A stretch of 64,000 bases of DNA from Bacteroidia bacterium (GTDB lineage Bacteria; Bacteroidota; Bacteroidia; Flavobacteriales; Flavobacteriaceae). The stretch covers positions 87,478-151,477 of the forward strand of contig JAUIAY010000006.1 in NCBI GenBank assembly GCA_030425285.1. Reading direction: 5' to 3'. This document shows positions 28,272-37,175 of the stretch, in pieces. Within the stretch, counting starts at the first letter, position 1; the number at the start of each line of letters is the position of its first letter. Below the pieces are notes generated by a model. The model saw nothing but the letters and a program-made list of their open reading frames with translations, ran no database searches and had not been told where the DNA came from. A program made the translations under genes and the position numbers.

Positions 28272-28973
28272 ATGCTATGGTCTGCTATCATATTAGGGTT
28301 GTTGGGCAGTTTTCATTGCGTGGGCATGTGTGGTCCTATTGCATTTATGCTACCAGTAGACCGTAGTAATTCTATTAAGAAAATATCACAAATCACAACC
28401 TATCACATTGGTCGTATTATAGCATATAGCCTTATTGGGCTGTTTTTTGGTTTAGTGGGTAAAAGCCTATATATTTTTGGCATACAGCAACAATTATCAA
28501 TAGTGATTGGTGTATTAATGATTTTAGTGGTACTGATTCCCATAAACACTTTTAACAAATACAATTTATCTAAACCCGTTTATAGAGTTATTTCTAAAGT
28601 AAAATCATCGCTGGGTCAAGCATTAAAAAAGAAAACAACCGATACTTTTTTAACCATCGGTTTTTTAAATGGTTTTTTACCTTGCGGATTGGTCTATATG
28701 GCTGTTTTTGCTGCCATTGCTATGCAAAGTATATGGCAAAGTAGTTTGTATATGGCGCTTTTTGGATTAGGAACCATCCCATTAATGACCACAGCTATTT
28801 ACTTTGGTAAATTTTTGAATGCCCAGGCTAAACAACGTATTCAAAACGCTATTCCCGTATTTGTTATTATTATTGGTTTATTATTCATTATTAGAGGACT
28901 TGGATTAGGAATTCCTTACCTCTCTCCTGCTCCAATAACCGAAATAGCTACTAGTGCTATAGATTGTCATTAA
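28272..28973 (+). CDS. SafE/TauE-like membrane protein of the cbb3 locus
   Basis: 233 residues with about six membrane helices. The repeated GxxxCxGMCGP-type motif (LLGSFHCVGMCGPIAFM) and FLNGFLPCGLVYMAVFAA place it in the sulfite-exporter / DsbD-like family regularly found at the end of cbb3 operons. The Cys/Met-rich motifs suggest copper handling during oxidase assembly. It is the last gene of the operon, with a terminator 20 nt after the stop. Confidence 0.88.
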   Translation: MLWSAIILGLLGSFHCVGMCGPIAFMLPVDRSNSIKKISQITTYHIGRIIAYSLIGLFFGLVGKSLYIFGIQQQLSIVIGVLMILVVLIPINTFNKYNLSKPVYRVISKVKSSLGQALKKKTTDTFLTIGFLNGFLPCGLVYMAVFAAIAMQSIWQSSLYMALFGLGTIPLMTTAIYFGKFLNAQAKQRIQNAIPVFVIIIGLLFIIRGLGLGIPYLSPAPITEIATSAIDCH

Positions 28974-28994
28974 TACTTAAAGTATCTACATAAG

Positions 28995-29029
28995 AAAAGG
29001 CGTTGAATATTGATTTCAACGCCTTTTTA
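28995..29029. terminator. rho-independent terminator after the cbb3 operon
   Basis: AAAAGGCGTTGAA and TTCAACGCCTTTT form a perfect 13-bp stem with a 7-nt loop and a T run. It is also usable by the convergent stress protein gene. Confidence 0.92.
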
Positions 29030-29056
29030 TATGAAACTTAAACTAAACTTATGGAT

Positions 29057-29890
29057 TTAAATTTTGAAAGTCATAACTGGCAATGTAGCATGATTAGCCA
29101 AATCCTCTGAAATACTGCCTTCAAAGAAATGCGCCAAGCCTTTTCTACCGTGCGTAGCAATGGCTATTAAATCGGCTCCTACTAGGTTTGAAAAATTGGT
29201 GATTCCTTTTTCAACCGTGTAGTCATTTACATAGGTAACATGGGACAAACTATCTAAATTACCATCAGCTTTTTTTAAGAAATTAGTTACTTTGGCTTCC
29301 ATTTCTGCAGTACTTTTAAAGCTCTCACTTGGCAAGTTTACATAAACAATATTCATTTTAGCATTTAGACTATCAAACATCCGTTTGGCTTTTAAATAGG
29401 CAGCCACAGAATCCTCTGAAAAATCACAGGCAAAGACCACGTTGTCAAATTCTGTAAGTATGGGGTTATGTTTAATAACCAAAACAGGTATCTCGGCATA
29501 TCTCACAACTTTTTCGGTATTAGACCCTACAAAAAACTCCTTAATACCACTAGATCCGTGAGAACCCATTACAATTAAGTCTGCCTGTTGCTCTTTAGCC
29601 ACTTCGTTAACCTCACTAAACACTTTAAAATGCTTTACAATAGGCGTTACAGAGAGTCCTGCCAAATAATCCTTGTCCAAAAACTCCTCAAAACGCTTTT
29701 CGGCTAGTTTTAAATAGAAAACAGTTTCTTGGTGCATATCGTTTTCTCCTTTGGTCAATACAGCTTCAGACATTTCCAACATGTGCAATGCTAATATTTC
29801 GGCCTTATTTTTTTTAGCCAACAACGCAGCTGTTTCAAGAGCGAAATCTGAATATTCAGAAAAATCTATAGGGACTATGATCTTTTTCAT
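29057..29890 (-). CDS. tandem-domain universal stress protein
   Basis: 277 residues made of two UspA domains. The first (about 1-142) ends with the ATP-binding pattern GSHGSSGIKEFFVGSNTEKV. The second (about 148-277) has the parallel ATHGRKGLAHFFEGSISEDL. Both retain the Gly-x2-Gly-x9-Gly-Ser pattern of ATP-binding Usps. It sits between the cbb3 operon and hemN, a common microaerobic neighbourhood in Bacteroidota. No clear FNR-like box was seen upstream of it. Confidence 0.92.
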   Translation of the reverse strand: MKKIIVPIDFSEYSDFALETAALLAKKNKAEILALHMLEMSEAVLTKGENDMHQETVFYLKLAEKRFEEFLDKDYLAGLSVTPIVKHFKVFSEVNEVAKEQQADLIVMGSHGSSGIKEFFVGSNTEKVVRYAEIPVLVIKHNPILTEFDNVVFACDFSEDSVAAYLKAKRMFDSLNAKMNIVYVNLPSESFKSTAEMEAKVTNFLKKADGNLDSLSHVTYVNDYTVEKGITNFSNLVGADLIAIATHGRKGLAHFFEGSISEDLANHATLPVMTFKI

Positions 29891-29998
29891 AACTTGATAT
29901 TTTGGTTAAACAAATTCTTTCTTATGGGTACATTAATTTACGATTTTTTTCGGTCAAAACCCACCATTTTTCAGAGTTTAATCTTTTATTAACACCAC

Positions 29999-31363
29999 TT
30001 AAACAGTCATTGAAAACAACTGTGTTTCGGGCTGTTTGCGCTGTAAACGCCTATCAAATGCCATACACACATTGCGTACAAATGGCTGTCCTTTTTCGGT
30101 GACCCGAATAGCCTTTGAATGTATGGCGATCAAGCCGTCCGTTTCCATTTCTTGGAGTTTGATTAAGACATCGGGCAATTCATCAAAGCGCAAAGCATCA
30201 TCTTGCCAAGAGGTTTCAAAATGACACATCAAATTTAAAATGTGTGTTCTTACAACAACATCTTCTTGGGTCAATATATGACCTCTGTACACCGGAATCT
30301 GATTCTTATCCAACAACTGGTAATAAGAGGTAATATCCTTCACATTTTGAGCAAAGCCATACCAACTGTCACTAATAGCCGATACCCCCAACCCGATCAT
30401 CATTTGGGTTTTAGAGGCCGTATAGCCCATAAAATTACGATGTAGGGTTTTGGTCTGCATGGCTTGGTATAACGAGTCCGTAGGCAATGCAAAATGGTCC
30501 ATGCCTATTTCATGATAACCCATTTCAGATAGTAACTGTTTTCCCAATTCATATTGTTGGCGCTTTACGGTTGCCGTTGGTAAATCGGAATCATGAAAAC
30601 CGCGTTGCCCATTCCCTTTAATCCATGGCACATGGGCATAGCTATAAAATGCTATTCGGTCTGGTTGTAACAACTTGGTTTTTTCTATGGTTTCCTGCAC
30701 GTGTGCAATAGTTTGAAAAGGCAAGCCAAAAATGATATCGTGCCCTACGGACGTATAGCCAATCTCTCGCGCCATGTTGGTAACCGTCTGGACATTTTCA
30801 AAAGGCTGAATGCGATGAATGGCCATTTGCACCTGGAGGTTATAATCCTGAACGCCAAAACTCACCCGTCTAAATCCTAAATCATACAAGGTCTGTAAAT
30901 GTTCCCGAGTCGTGTTATTAGGATGCCCTTCAAAACTAAATTCATACTTTGAAGCTAAGGTGCTTTTTTTCAGAATGCCGTTAATTAACGTTTGTAAGTT
31001 TTCAGGTGAAAAAAACGTGGGCGTACCACCACCCAAATGTAATTCCTTAATATGAGGCTTACCCTCAAACAAATCACAGTATAAAGCCCATTCCTTTAAA
31101 ACATAATTAATGTAGGGTTCTTCAACCTCATGACGTTTGGTAATGCGCTTGTTGCACCCACAAAAAGTGCACAGGCTCTCACAAAACGGTAAATGAATGT
31201 AAATGCTCAAACCTTCTTGAGCATTGCTTTCTGTAAATGAGGTTTGCACACTGTCCTGCCACGCATGGGCCGAAAACGTATCGGCTTCCCAATAGGGCAC
31301 TGTGGGATAACTGGTATAGCGCGGTCCCGCAATATTATATTTATGTATCAATTTGCTAGTCAT
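29999..31363 (-). CDS. hemN: oxygen-independent coproporphyrinogen III oxidase
   Basis: A radical-SAM enzyme for heme synthesis without oxygen. 454 residues; the cluster motif CESLCTFCGC (C-x3-C-x2-C-x-C, about residue 60) and ELHLGGGTPTFFSP are diagnostic, and the HemN C-terminal domain is present. The start is ATG at 31361-31363. A -7 element (TACTTTTG on the minus strand) and an FNR-like box lie upstream, so it is probably induced at low oxygen together with the cbb3 oxidase, whose hemes it supplies. Confidence 0.96.
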   Translation of the reverse strand: MTSKLIHKYNIAGPRYTSYPTVPYWEADTFSAHAWQDSVQTSFTESNAQEGLSIYIHLPFCESLCTFCGCNKRITKRHEVEEPYINYVLKEWALYCDLFEGKPHIKELHLGGGTPTFFSPENLQTLINGILKKSTLASKYEFSFEGHPNNTTREHLQTLYDLGFRRVSFGVQDYNLQVQMAIHRIQPFENVQTVTNMAREIGYTSVGHDIIFGLPFQTIAHVQETIEKTKLLQPDRIAFYSYAHVPWIKGNGQRGFHDSDLPTATVKRQQYELGKQLLSEMGYHEIGMDHFALPTDSLYQAMQTKTLHRNFMGYTASKTQMMIGLGVSAISDSWYGFAQNVKDITSYYQLLDKNQIPVYRGHILTQEDVVVRTHILNLMCHFETSWQDDALRFDELPDVLIKLQEMETDGLIAIHSKAIRVTEKGQPFVRNVCMAFDRRLQRKQPETQLFSMTV

Positions 31364-31379
31364 ACCTATTAACTATATT

Positions 31380-31387
31380 CAAAAGTA
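31380..31387 (-). promoter_or_regulatory. -7 element of hemN
   Basis: On the minus strand TACTTTTG matches the Bacteroidota -7 consensus TAnnTTTG exactly. No TTTG -33 element is at the right distance; the FNR-like box occupies that region, as expected for an activator-dependent promoter. Confidence 0.7.
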
Positions 31388-31409
31388 TGGTTAAGGGATT
31401 AAACAGAAT

Positions 31410-31423
31410 ATGATAATTGTCAT
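31410..31423. promoter_or_regulatory. FNR-like box upstream of hemN
   Basis: ATGATAATTGTCAT differs at a single base from the reverse complement of the box before ccoI. Its centre is 36.5 bp from the last base of the hemN -7 element, the same spacing as at ccoI. It lies between hemN and the SOD gene and could act on both. Confidence 0.82.
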
Positions 31424-31495
31424 ATTTGCGCTTCAGGTTTTCCTATGTCTTAAATTATGTGTAATTTTATAGTAACTAAAATTGAAATTAAACAC

Positions 31496-32095
31496 ATGAA
31501 AAAAATAAGCCTATTGGCAATCATGGCACTTTTTGTAAGCGTGATGGCCTGTAAAAATGACAAAAAAGAAAATACAGAAACCGAAACGACTGAAACTACG
31601 GAAATGGCAGAACCTGCTGTGGTAGAAACCAAAACGGAAGAAGTTAAAAAAATAAAGGTAGCCTTAAACCCTAAAAGTGGCAGCAATGTGAGCGGTAACG
31701 CTGTTTTTAGAGAAGAGAATGGCACTGTGCAATTTACCGCTATCATGTCTGGATTGGAACCAGGCAACCATGCTATTCATTTACATGAAACAGCCGATTG
31801 TTCCGCAGATGATGGTACTTCTACTGGTGGCCATTGGAACCCTACATCGCAACCACATGGTAAATGGGGTGACGAAGCCGGTTATCACAAAGGCGATATC
31901 GGTAACTTTTATGCCGATGAGAATGGCAATGGAACCGTTACTTTTTCTACCGATGAGTGGTGTATTGGCTGTGGCGACCCTGCCAAAGACATCATAGGCA
32001 AAGCCATTATTGTACACCAAGGTGTGGATGACTTTACCACACAACCTACAGGCGCGGCAGGAGGCCGTGTGAGTTGTGCCGGTATTATTGAATAA
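31496..32095 (+). CDS. Cu/Zn superoxide dismutase family lipoprotein
   Basis: Converts superoxide in the periplasm. About 199 residues; the frame opens at 31457, but the ATG at 31496 gives a lipoprotein signal (LFVSVMAC, Cys19). A Glu/Thr-rich linker follows, then the SOD fold: HLHETADCS holds copper-site His, GGHWNPTSQPHGKWGDEAGYHKGD holds zinc-loop His/Asp, and IIVHQGVDD the last His. Two Cys (ADCS and VSCAG) can form the usual disulfide. It is divergent from hemN and followed by a terminator. Confidence 0.92.
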   Translation: MKKISLLAIMALFVSVMACKNDKKENTETETTETTEMAEPAVVETKTEEVKKIKVALNPKSGSNVSGNAVFREENGTVQFTAIMSGLEPGNHAIHLHETADCSADDGTSTGGHWNPTSQPHGKWGDEAGYHKGDIGNFYADENGNGTVTFSTDEWCIGCGDPAKDIIGKAIIVHQGVDDFTTQPTGAAGGRVSCAGIIE

Positions 32096-32119
32096 CACGT
32101 CAATTCAAAACAGATACAG

Positions 32120-32146
32120 AAAGCTACCAAACGGTAGCTTTTTTTA
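32120..32146 (+). terminator. rho-independent terminator after SOD gene
   Basis: AAAGCTACC and GGTAGCTTT form a 9-bp stem with loop AAAC followed by a T run. Confidence 0.88.
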
Positions 32147-32187
32147 TTGGCTTTTATTGCCTATTTTGTATCCATAAAACACAGCCT

Positions 32188-32721
32188 ATGCAATTAGACC
32201 TTTTGGTTTCAAGATTTCAGGAACGCGACGAAAAAGCTTTTGAAACCCTTTATGATATGTACAGTAACAGCATGCATGGGGTTATTTACAACATAGTCAG
32301 GGACTGCGATATTGCCGAAGAAGTCATGCAGGATGTGTTTATCAAAGCCTGGCACAATGCCGATAGTTATTCTGCTAAAAAAGGGCGTTTTTTCACCTGG
32401 CTCATAAATATTGCGCGCAATGCAGCCATAGATAAAACCCGTTCAAAAGCCTTTAAGAATTCTAAAAAAAACCTGCAAGCCGAATTTTTCGTAGATATTC
32501 TTGAAAACCAAGACAACCTAAACAGCCAAACCGATGCCATTGGTATCCAAAAATTTGTAAAGAAACTAGCCAAAAAATGTATTGAAGTGATTGAGCTGTT
32601 GTACTTTAAAGGTTACACCCAAAAAGAAGCTTCTGAAACGTTAGACATGCCTGTGGGCACGATAAAAACACGCAATAGAAATTGTATTAAGGAATTACGC
32701 ACCATGTTAGATGTAAACTAA
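32188..32721 (+). CDS. ECF RNA polymerase sigma factor
   Basis: 177 residues. Region 2 has the FETLYDMYSNSMHGVIYNIV, EEVMQDVFIKAW and FTWLINIARNAAIDKTRS blocks. Region 4 has IELLYFKGYTQKEASETLDMPVGTIKTR. The stop is directly followed by the ATG of the putative anti-sigma factor, the standard sigma/anti-sigma pairing. It probably controls an envelope stress set including itself; targets are unknown. Confidence 0.93.
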   Translation: MQLDLLVSRFQERDEKAFETLYDMYSNSMHGVIYNIVRDCDIAEEVMQDVFIKAWHNADSYSAKKGRFFTWLINIARNAAIDKTRSKAFKNSKKNLQAEFFVDILENQDNLNSQTDAIGIQKFVKKLAKKCIEVIELLYFKGYTQKEASETLDMPVGTIKTRNRNCIKELRTMLDVN

Positions 32722-33552
32722 ATGACAAATCAAGAATACATAGAATCTGGAATATTGGAACTTTATGTGGCTGGTTCACTATCTGAAGCCGAAAACGAAG
32801 CCGTGTATAACCGCTTGTTAGAAAATCCCGATTTGTTGAGCGAGGTTCTAAATATAGAGGCTTCAGTTATAAAACTTACAGCAGCCGTAAGCCCAAGAGA
32901 TTCCAAATACCTATTCCCAGCTGTTAAGCAAGCCTTGGGATTGCATAATGCCGAACCAAAAGTGATTCCAATAGATCGCAAACCACGTAACAATTGGTAT
33001 ACCTACACCGGTTGGGCAGCCTCGGTATTATTGGCTGGTGGTCTCATTTGGTTATTCAACCAAAAAACGACTTTAGAGTCCGAAATCCAAACTGTGGAGA
33101 CCGAACTCAACCAGCAACTTATAGAAAACCAGTTATTGGAAGAACAAATAAGCAAGGCTCAAGTGAGTTTAGAAGAAGCCCAAAAACTGCTATCTGTATT
33201 GCGTGATAAAGACATGATTACCGTACCACTGGCAGGACAAGCCGTATATCCTGAAGCTTATGCTATGGTATATTGGGATAAAAAGACCAACAACATCTAC
33301 CTAGATGCACAGGGCCTACCCGAACCGCCTCGTGGCAAGGTATACCAGGTTTGGTCCTTAACATTGAATCCGCTTACACCTACCAATTTGGGCACTATAG
33401 ATAGTTTTACTACCGATGAAAATAAAATATTCACCATTAGCAATGCAAATGCTTCCGAAGCCTTTGGTATTACTCTAGAGCCTGCAGGTGGTAGTGCAAG
33501 TCCTACCCTGGAACAGTTATATGCTTTGGGTGCGTTACAGTCTGCGCCATAA
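32722..33552 (+). CDS. anti-sigma factor (RskA-like)
   Basis: 276 residues. An N-terminal cytosolic sigma-binding segment (ESGILELYVAGSLSEAENEAV) lacks the zinc HxxxCxxC motif. One membrane helix lies near residues 95-110 (TYTGWAASVLLAGGLIWLF), then a coiled-coil stretch (about 115-160, QTVETELNQQLIENQLLEEQ). The C-terminal periplasmic domain is of the RskA type (PPRGKVYQVWSL ... FGITLEPAGGSASPT). It begins right after the sigma gene stop. Confidence 0.92.
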   Translation: MTNQEYIESGILELYVAGSLSEAENEAVYNRLLENPDLLSEVLNIEASVIKLTAAVSPRDSKYLFPAVKQALGLHNAEPKVIPIDRKPRNNWYTYTGWAASVLLAGGLIWLFNQKTTLESEIQTVETELNQQLIENQLLEEQISKAQVSLEEAQKLLSVLRDKDMITVPLAGQAVYPEAYAMVYWDKKTNNIYLDAQGLPEPPRGKVYQVWSLTLNPLTPTNLGTIDSFTTDENKIFTISNANASEAFGITLEPAGGSASPTLEQLYALGALQSAP

Positions 33553-33619
33553 AACACAACGTCCTTTTTACCTTATTCATTTTCTTTTACTAATTTAGAG
33601 GGGTAAATCATTATAATAA

Positions 33620-34456
33620 ATGGTTGAAGGTATCTTAAATATCATTTATGGGCTTGTAGCATCTGCCATATTTGTTGGTGTTGGTTTTATATATGGCCGA
33701 TACCGCGAAAAAAAGAAAAGCCAAGGCAGCCCACTTGAAAATTATAAATCCTATCCCTTTACTTTGGACGACAACAATATGCTCCAATTTGATTTTGACC
33801 TGTTTAATGAAGCCGTAACAGCATTACTTAAAAAAAAGGACCATCAGGCAGGACAACAATTGGTTTTAATTGGTGAGCAAAACAATGTACGTCAAGTTTT
33901 AAAGGCTAAAGCACTGCACAACTACAACAAGTTATACAAGGTTTACGATGGCGATAAGGTATTAGACGACTCTACAGAGTTTCTGGAAAACTATAAACGC
34001 ATTGTCCGACTTATAGGCGACAGTTTTCCAGATTGTGGTATAGAGATCTTGTTGCACAATCTAAGCAACCCCTCAAAAGCTTTATACCACATCAAAAACA
34101 ACGTTACTGGTCGCAATGTTGAAGCCCCAGCTACCAATCTGGTTATGGACCTCAAAAGGCGGGACTCCAATAAAGAGGACAAATTAAACTACGAACTCAA
34201 TATAGGTTCCAGGAAATTTAAATGTACCACCATACCCATCTACAAAGATAAAATGGGATTGGTAGGCGCCATTTGTATCAATGTTGACTATCATTATTTT
34301 GATGAGAATGTCCGTCAGGACCCGAAATTGGTCAATAACCTCATAGATTCCATTTGTAAAGTAAATATGGTACTTGACGAAAATATCTTAAGTAAAAACG
34401 AATACGAAAAGGCTATAAAGGGCAAACGCCATTTTAGGGATTTCAGTATTAATTAA
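33620..34456 (+). CDS. membrane-anchored YheO-like PAS domain protein
   Basis: 278 residues. An N-terminal membrane helix (IIYGLVASAIFVGVGFIYG) precedes a cytosolic part. Residues about 125-235 read like the YheO-type PAS domain: IVRLIGDSFPDCGIEILLHN, then SKALYHIKNNVTGRNVEAPAT, and later MGLVGAICINVDYHYF. YheO/DauR proteins normally carry a C-terminal helix-turn-helix; here only a short tail with no evident HTH follows. A membrane sensor without its own DNA-binding part is therefore likely. Ligand and partner are unknown. Confidence 0.65.
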   Translation: MVEGILNIIYGLVASAIFVGVGFIYGRYREKKKSQGSPLENYKSYPFTLDDNNMLQFDFDLFNEAVTALLKKKDHQAGQQLVLIGEQNNVRQVLKAKALHNYNKLYKVYDGDKVLDDSTEFLENYKRIVRLIGDSFPDCGIEILLHNLSNPSKALYHIKNNVTGRNVEAPATNLVMDLKRRDSNKEDKLNYELNIGSRKFKCTTIPIYKDKMGLVGAICINVDYHYFDENVRQDPKLVNNLIDSICKVNMVLDENILSKNEYEKAIKGKRHFRDFSIN

Positions 34457-34484
34457 AAAACTAACTAAACCAAACTCAAACTAC

Positions 34485-35138
34485 ATGAACAACGAAATTG
34501 AAAGCACCAACCAAACTAAAACTTTAACCGACAAAGAACTATTTTACAATATTTGGACCAAACCCCGAGAAGTTTTTAAATACATCAACGAAAAACCTTT
34601 TGACAAGTATGTCAAAATACTATTGGTTTTAGCTGGAATATCCAGAGCCCTAGACAGGGCATCCATGAAAGATATGGGCGATAACATGTCTTTATGGGGT
34701 ATTTTAGGTATAAGTATTGTAGTTGGAGGTCTATTGGGCTGGATATCCTATTATATTTATGCCTCATTGTTAAGTTGGACTGGCGGTTGGTTAGATGGGC
34801 AAGGCGACACAAACGCATTGTTACGTATACTGTCTTACGCCATGATCCCTTCAATAGTAGCCATGCTATTTCTCATTCCTCAAATTGCTATTTATGGAAA
34901 TGAAATATTTAAAGCTGAAGGCGATATTATCAGTGCTGGATTAATCCCCAATATTGTGGTTTATGGCTTTATGATTATACAAATTATTTTAGGTATTTGG
35001 ACAATGGTTCTTTGTGTGATAGGTGTATCGGAAGTTCAAAAATTCTCTATTGGAAAGGCCATTTTAAATATATTGCTGCCCGTTTTAGTTTTTATTATAC
35101 CTATTTTCATATTGGTATTTATCTTTATGGCAAACTAA
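34485..35138 (+). CDS. Yip1 family membrane protein
   Basis: 217 residues with a cytosolic N-terminus (FYNIWTKPREVFKYINEKPF, typical of the Bacteroidota Yip1 group) and about five hydrophobic helices from residue 45 onward. It lies 28 nt after the PAS protein gene and could be co-transcribed. No enzymatic motif is seen; the function is unknown. Confidence 0.8.
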   Translation: MNNEIESTNQTKTLTDKELFYNIWTKPREVFKYINEKPFDKYVKILLVLAGISRALDRASMKDMGDNMSLWGILGISIVVGGLLGWISYYIYASLLSWTGGWLDGQGDTNALLRILSYAMIPSIVAMLFLIPQIAIYGNEIFKAEGDIISAGLIPNIVVYGFMIIQIILGIWTMVLCVIGVSEVQKFSIGKAILNILLPVLVFIIPIFILVFIFMAN

Positions 35139-35179
35139 CTGCAACCTTGTAGAAACACACTAATATTGACTAACAGGAA

Positions 35180-35210
35180 CAATAGGTGGATGCATAAAAT
35201 CAACCTATTG
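35180..35210 (+). terminator. intergenic hairpin after Yip1 gene
   Basis: CAATAGGTGGAT and ATCAACCTATTG pair over 12 positions with one mismatch and a 7-nt loop. No T run follows, so it may be an atypical terminator or a structural element. The rest of 35139-35347 shows no gene. Confidence 0.45.
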
Positions 35211-35347
35211 CTTGACCAAAAGAATTGTTTATTGCCGTTAGATAATTTCATCATTCACTAAAGGCTATTTGCCTTAAAATCACTATCTTTAGTACCGTAC
35301 CCATCGTTTCTACGTGAACCTTTCCTATTTCATTTAACCATCTTAAA

Positions 35348-36157
35348 ATGAAAAAAGTAACACCTATTGCCCTACTTATTTTTCTGTTTGTGAGCCATCT
35401 GCAAGCCCAAAACACCATTACCTTTCAGGTTGATTTAACCGATGAAGAATCTGTGAACAAAGTGGGTGTTAGAGGTGGCCTGCAACCGCTTTCTTGGAAC
35501 GAAAACCTAATAATGACCGATAATGACAGCAACGGTATTTATACCCTAACGGTTACTTTTCCTGATTCCCTAACGGGAAAAGTCTTGGAATACAAGTTCC
35601 TTAAAGATGGTATCTGGGAAAGAAAAGATCTCAACAACCGTAAAATTGAACTCACGGGAAAAGAACAGATTCTCCCAACGGACAAGTGGAAAATACATAG
35701 CGAAGATTACCTTTTCAACAAGATGAGTCGCTCCTATTTTGGGAAATTTGTTTTTATCTTTTATTCAGGAAAAAAGCAGGGCAAGACACCCGAGGAGGTT
35801 GTTTTGGAACTCATTGAATATTATAACTGGAGCCCATGGCCCGACCAGCTTAAAGACATGTTTGACATTGTTCAATACGGGCAGGAAGGGCACAAAGGCG
35901 GGTATTTTGAAATATTGGAAGACAAACCCAACCAAATCAAATTTGTCATGGGCCGGTATTGGAGAGTCTGGTTTGACTTATATGGCGACGGCTTTGGCAT
36001 GGACAACAAAGGTGTTATTAAAGGCGTATCTAAAGACGACCTTGAAACCTATTACCGTACATGGATTGACCATTTCTGCAACTACAACAATTGGACCTAC
36101 AAGATAGAAGACCAAAGCGAATCCAGATGGGTTGTAACCGTAACTAAAGGGGAATAA
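35348..36157 (+). CDS. secreted protein with starch-binding-like N-terminal domain
   Basis: 269 residues with a signal peptide (MKKVTPIALLIFLFVSHLQAQ). Residues about 22-110 (ITFQVDLTDEESVNKVGVRG ... YTLTVTFPDSLTGKVLEYKFL) resemble the CBM20/48-type immunoglobulin-like carbohydrate-binding fold. The C-terminal 130 residues, rich in aromatic residues (YWRVWFDLYGDGFGMD), are not a family I recognise. It appears monocistronic with its own terminator downstream. The function is unknown. Confidence 0.7.
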   Translation: MKKVTPIALLIFLFVSHLQAQNTITFQVDLTDEESVNKVGVRGGLQPLSWNENLIMTDNDSNGIYTLTVTFPDSLTGKVLEYKFLKDGIWERKDLNNRKIELTGKEQILPTDKWKIHSEDYLFNKMSRSYFGKFVFIFYSGKKQGKTPEEVVLELIEYYNWSPWPDQLKDMFDIVQYGQEGHKGGYFEILEDKPNQIKFVMGRYWRVWFDLYGDGFGMDNKGVIKGVSKDDLETYYRTWIDHFCNYNNWTYKIEDQSESRWVVTVTKGE

Positions 36158-36200
36158 AGATTACTTCGTCGTTCTCTGCGCGCCAGCTGGCCCATTCGCT

Positions 36201-36226
36201 AAAACAGTTTACAAAACTGTTTTTTA
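36201..36226 (+). terminator. rho-independent terminator
   Basis: AAAACAGTTT and AAACTGTTTT form a 10-bp stem with a 3-nt loop and T run, 43 nt after the preceding gene. Confidence 0.8.
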
Positions 36227-36251
36227 CGCTCTGTCCCGTAATGACAACCTA

Positions 36252-36280
36252 CCTGTCATGCTGAACTTGTTTCAGCATCT
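36252..36280. repeat. REP-like palindromic repeat, copy 1
   Basis: CCTGTCATGCTGAAC, TTG, TTTCAGCATCT: a short palindrome whose near-identical copy is at 37705-37733. Such TCATGCTGAAC-type repeats are scattered in intergenic DNA of many Bacteroidota. Confidence 0.7.
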
Positions 36281-36397
36281 CTAACTCGATATGCCTAATA
36301 TTGAAATTACAATTATTTTTTCATCATTTTGACGCAACCATTTCATTATAATTGCATCTACTAAATAATTGCCTACAAAAACCAAAAAAATTAAACT

Positions 36398-36997
36398 ATG
36401 AAGTACCTATTAACCCTTGCGCTATTAATAAATTGCTTGTTGTGTACTGGCCAAACAAGAGAAAAAGGGAATGTTGAATTAACCCCAATAGTTGGGTATA
36501 GTGCTTCTTTCGCTATTTTTGATTCAGCAGTCCTTTCTGGAATTCATCTTGGTGGGTATGCCAGTTATTTTTTTAGTAACAGATGGAGTTTACGTTCCGG
36601 TGTACTATATCAAGAAATGGGAATCAATGGCGTTGAATTGTTCTTTCTCACTAGTGAATATTCTGAAAGAACTGATTATTTTACGGTTCCGTTAACCTTA
36701 AACTTTCATTTTGGAACCAATAGAAATTGGTATGTTAATTACGGCGTTTGCCTAGGGTTTTTAACCCATGCAAAAGCCGATTACAATGACGGAAATGGCT
36801 ATGTAGATATAAAGGATTTAGCAAATCCCCTGCAATTTGGATTGAACGCCGGCATAGGTTATAAATTTAAAATCTCGCCAAAATTTATTGTTGTTATTGA
36901 AAACTCAAATATGTTTGGCCTAACCGATACCCGAAAAGATAGAACCGGCAAGAATTTTTATACGAGCTTTAATGTTGGAACAGTATTTAAAATTTAA
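36398..36997 (+). CDS. outer membrane beta-barrel protein
   Basis: 199 residues with a signal peptide (MKYLLTLALLINCLLCTGQ) and alternating amphipathic strands ending in an aromatic-flanked strand (FYTSFNVGTVFKI), as in small PorT/OmpA-like eight-stranded barrels. Typical segments are LGGYASYFFSNRWSLRSGVLYQ and NAGIGYKFKISPKF. It is monocistronic. The role is unknown. Confidence 0.8.
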   Translation: MKYLLTLALLINCLLCTGQTREKGNVELTPIVGYSASFAIFDSAVLSGIHLGGYASYFFSNRWSLRSGVLYQEMGINGVELFFLTSEYSERTDYFTVPLTLNFHFGTNRNWYVNYGVCLGFLTHAKADYNDGNGYVDIKDLANPLQFGLNAGIGYKFKISPKFIVVIENSNMFGLTDTRKDRTGKNFYTSFNVGTVFKI

Positions 36998-37175
36998 TAC
37001 ATGTCCCGTAGTGGTATCTTCTTTTTCTGCATTTCTAACTTGATAGGTTGAATACACAGATTACTTCCTTGGCCGTACCTTATCAACAATCACTTGTTAA
37101 AAACTTGTATTATAGTGCTTTATCAGTTTTTACATTAAGTACTACATTTAAGATACTAACTGTAATTTTACAAAT

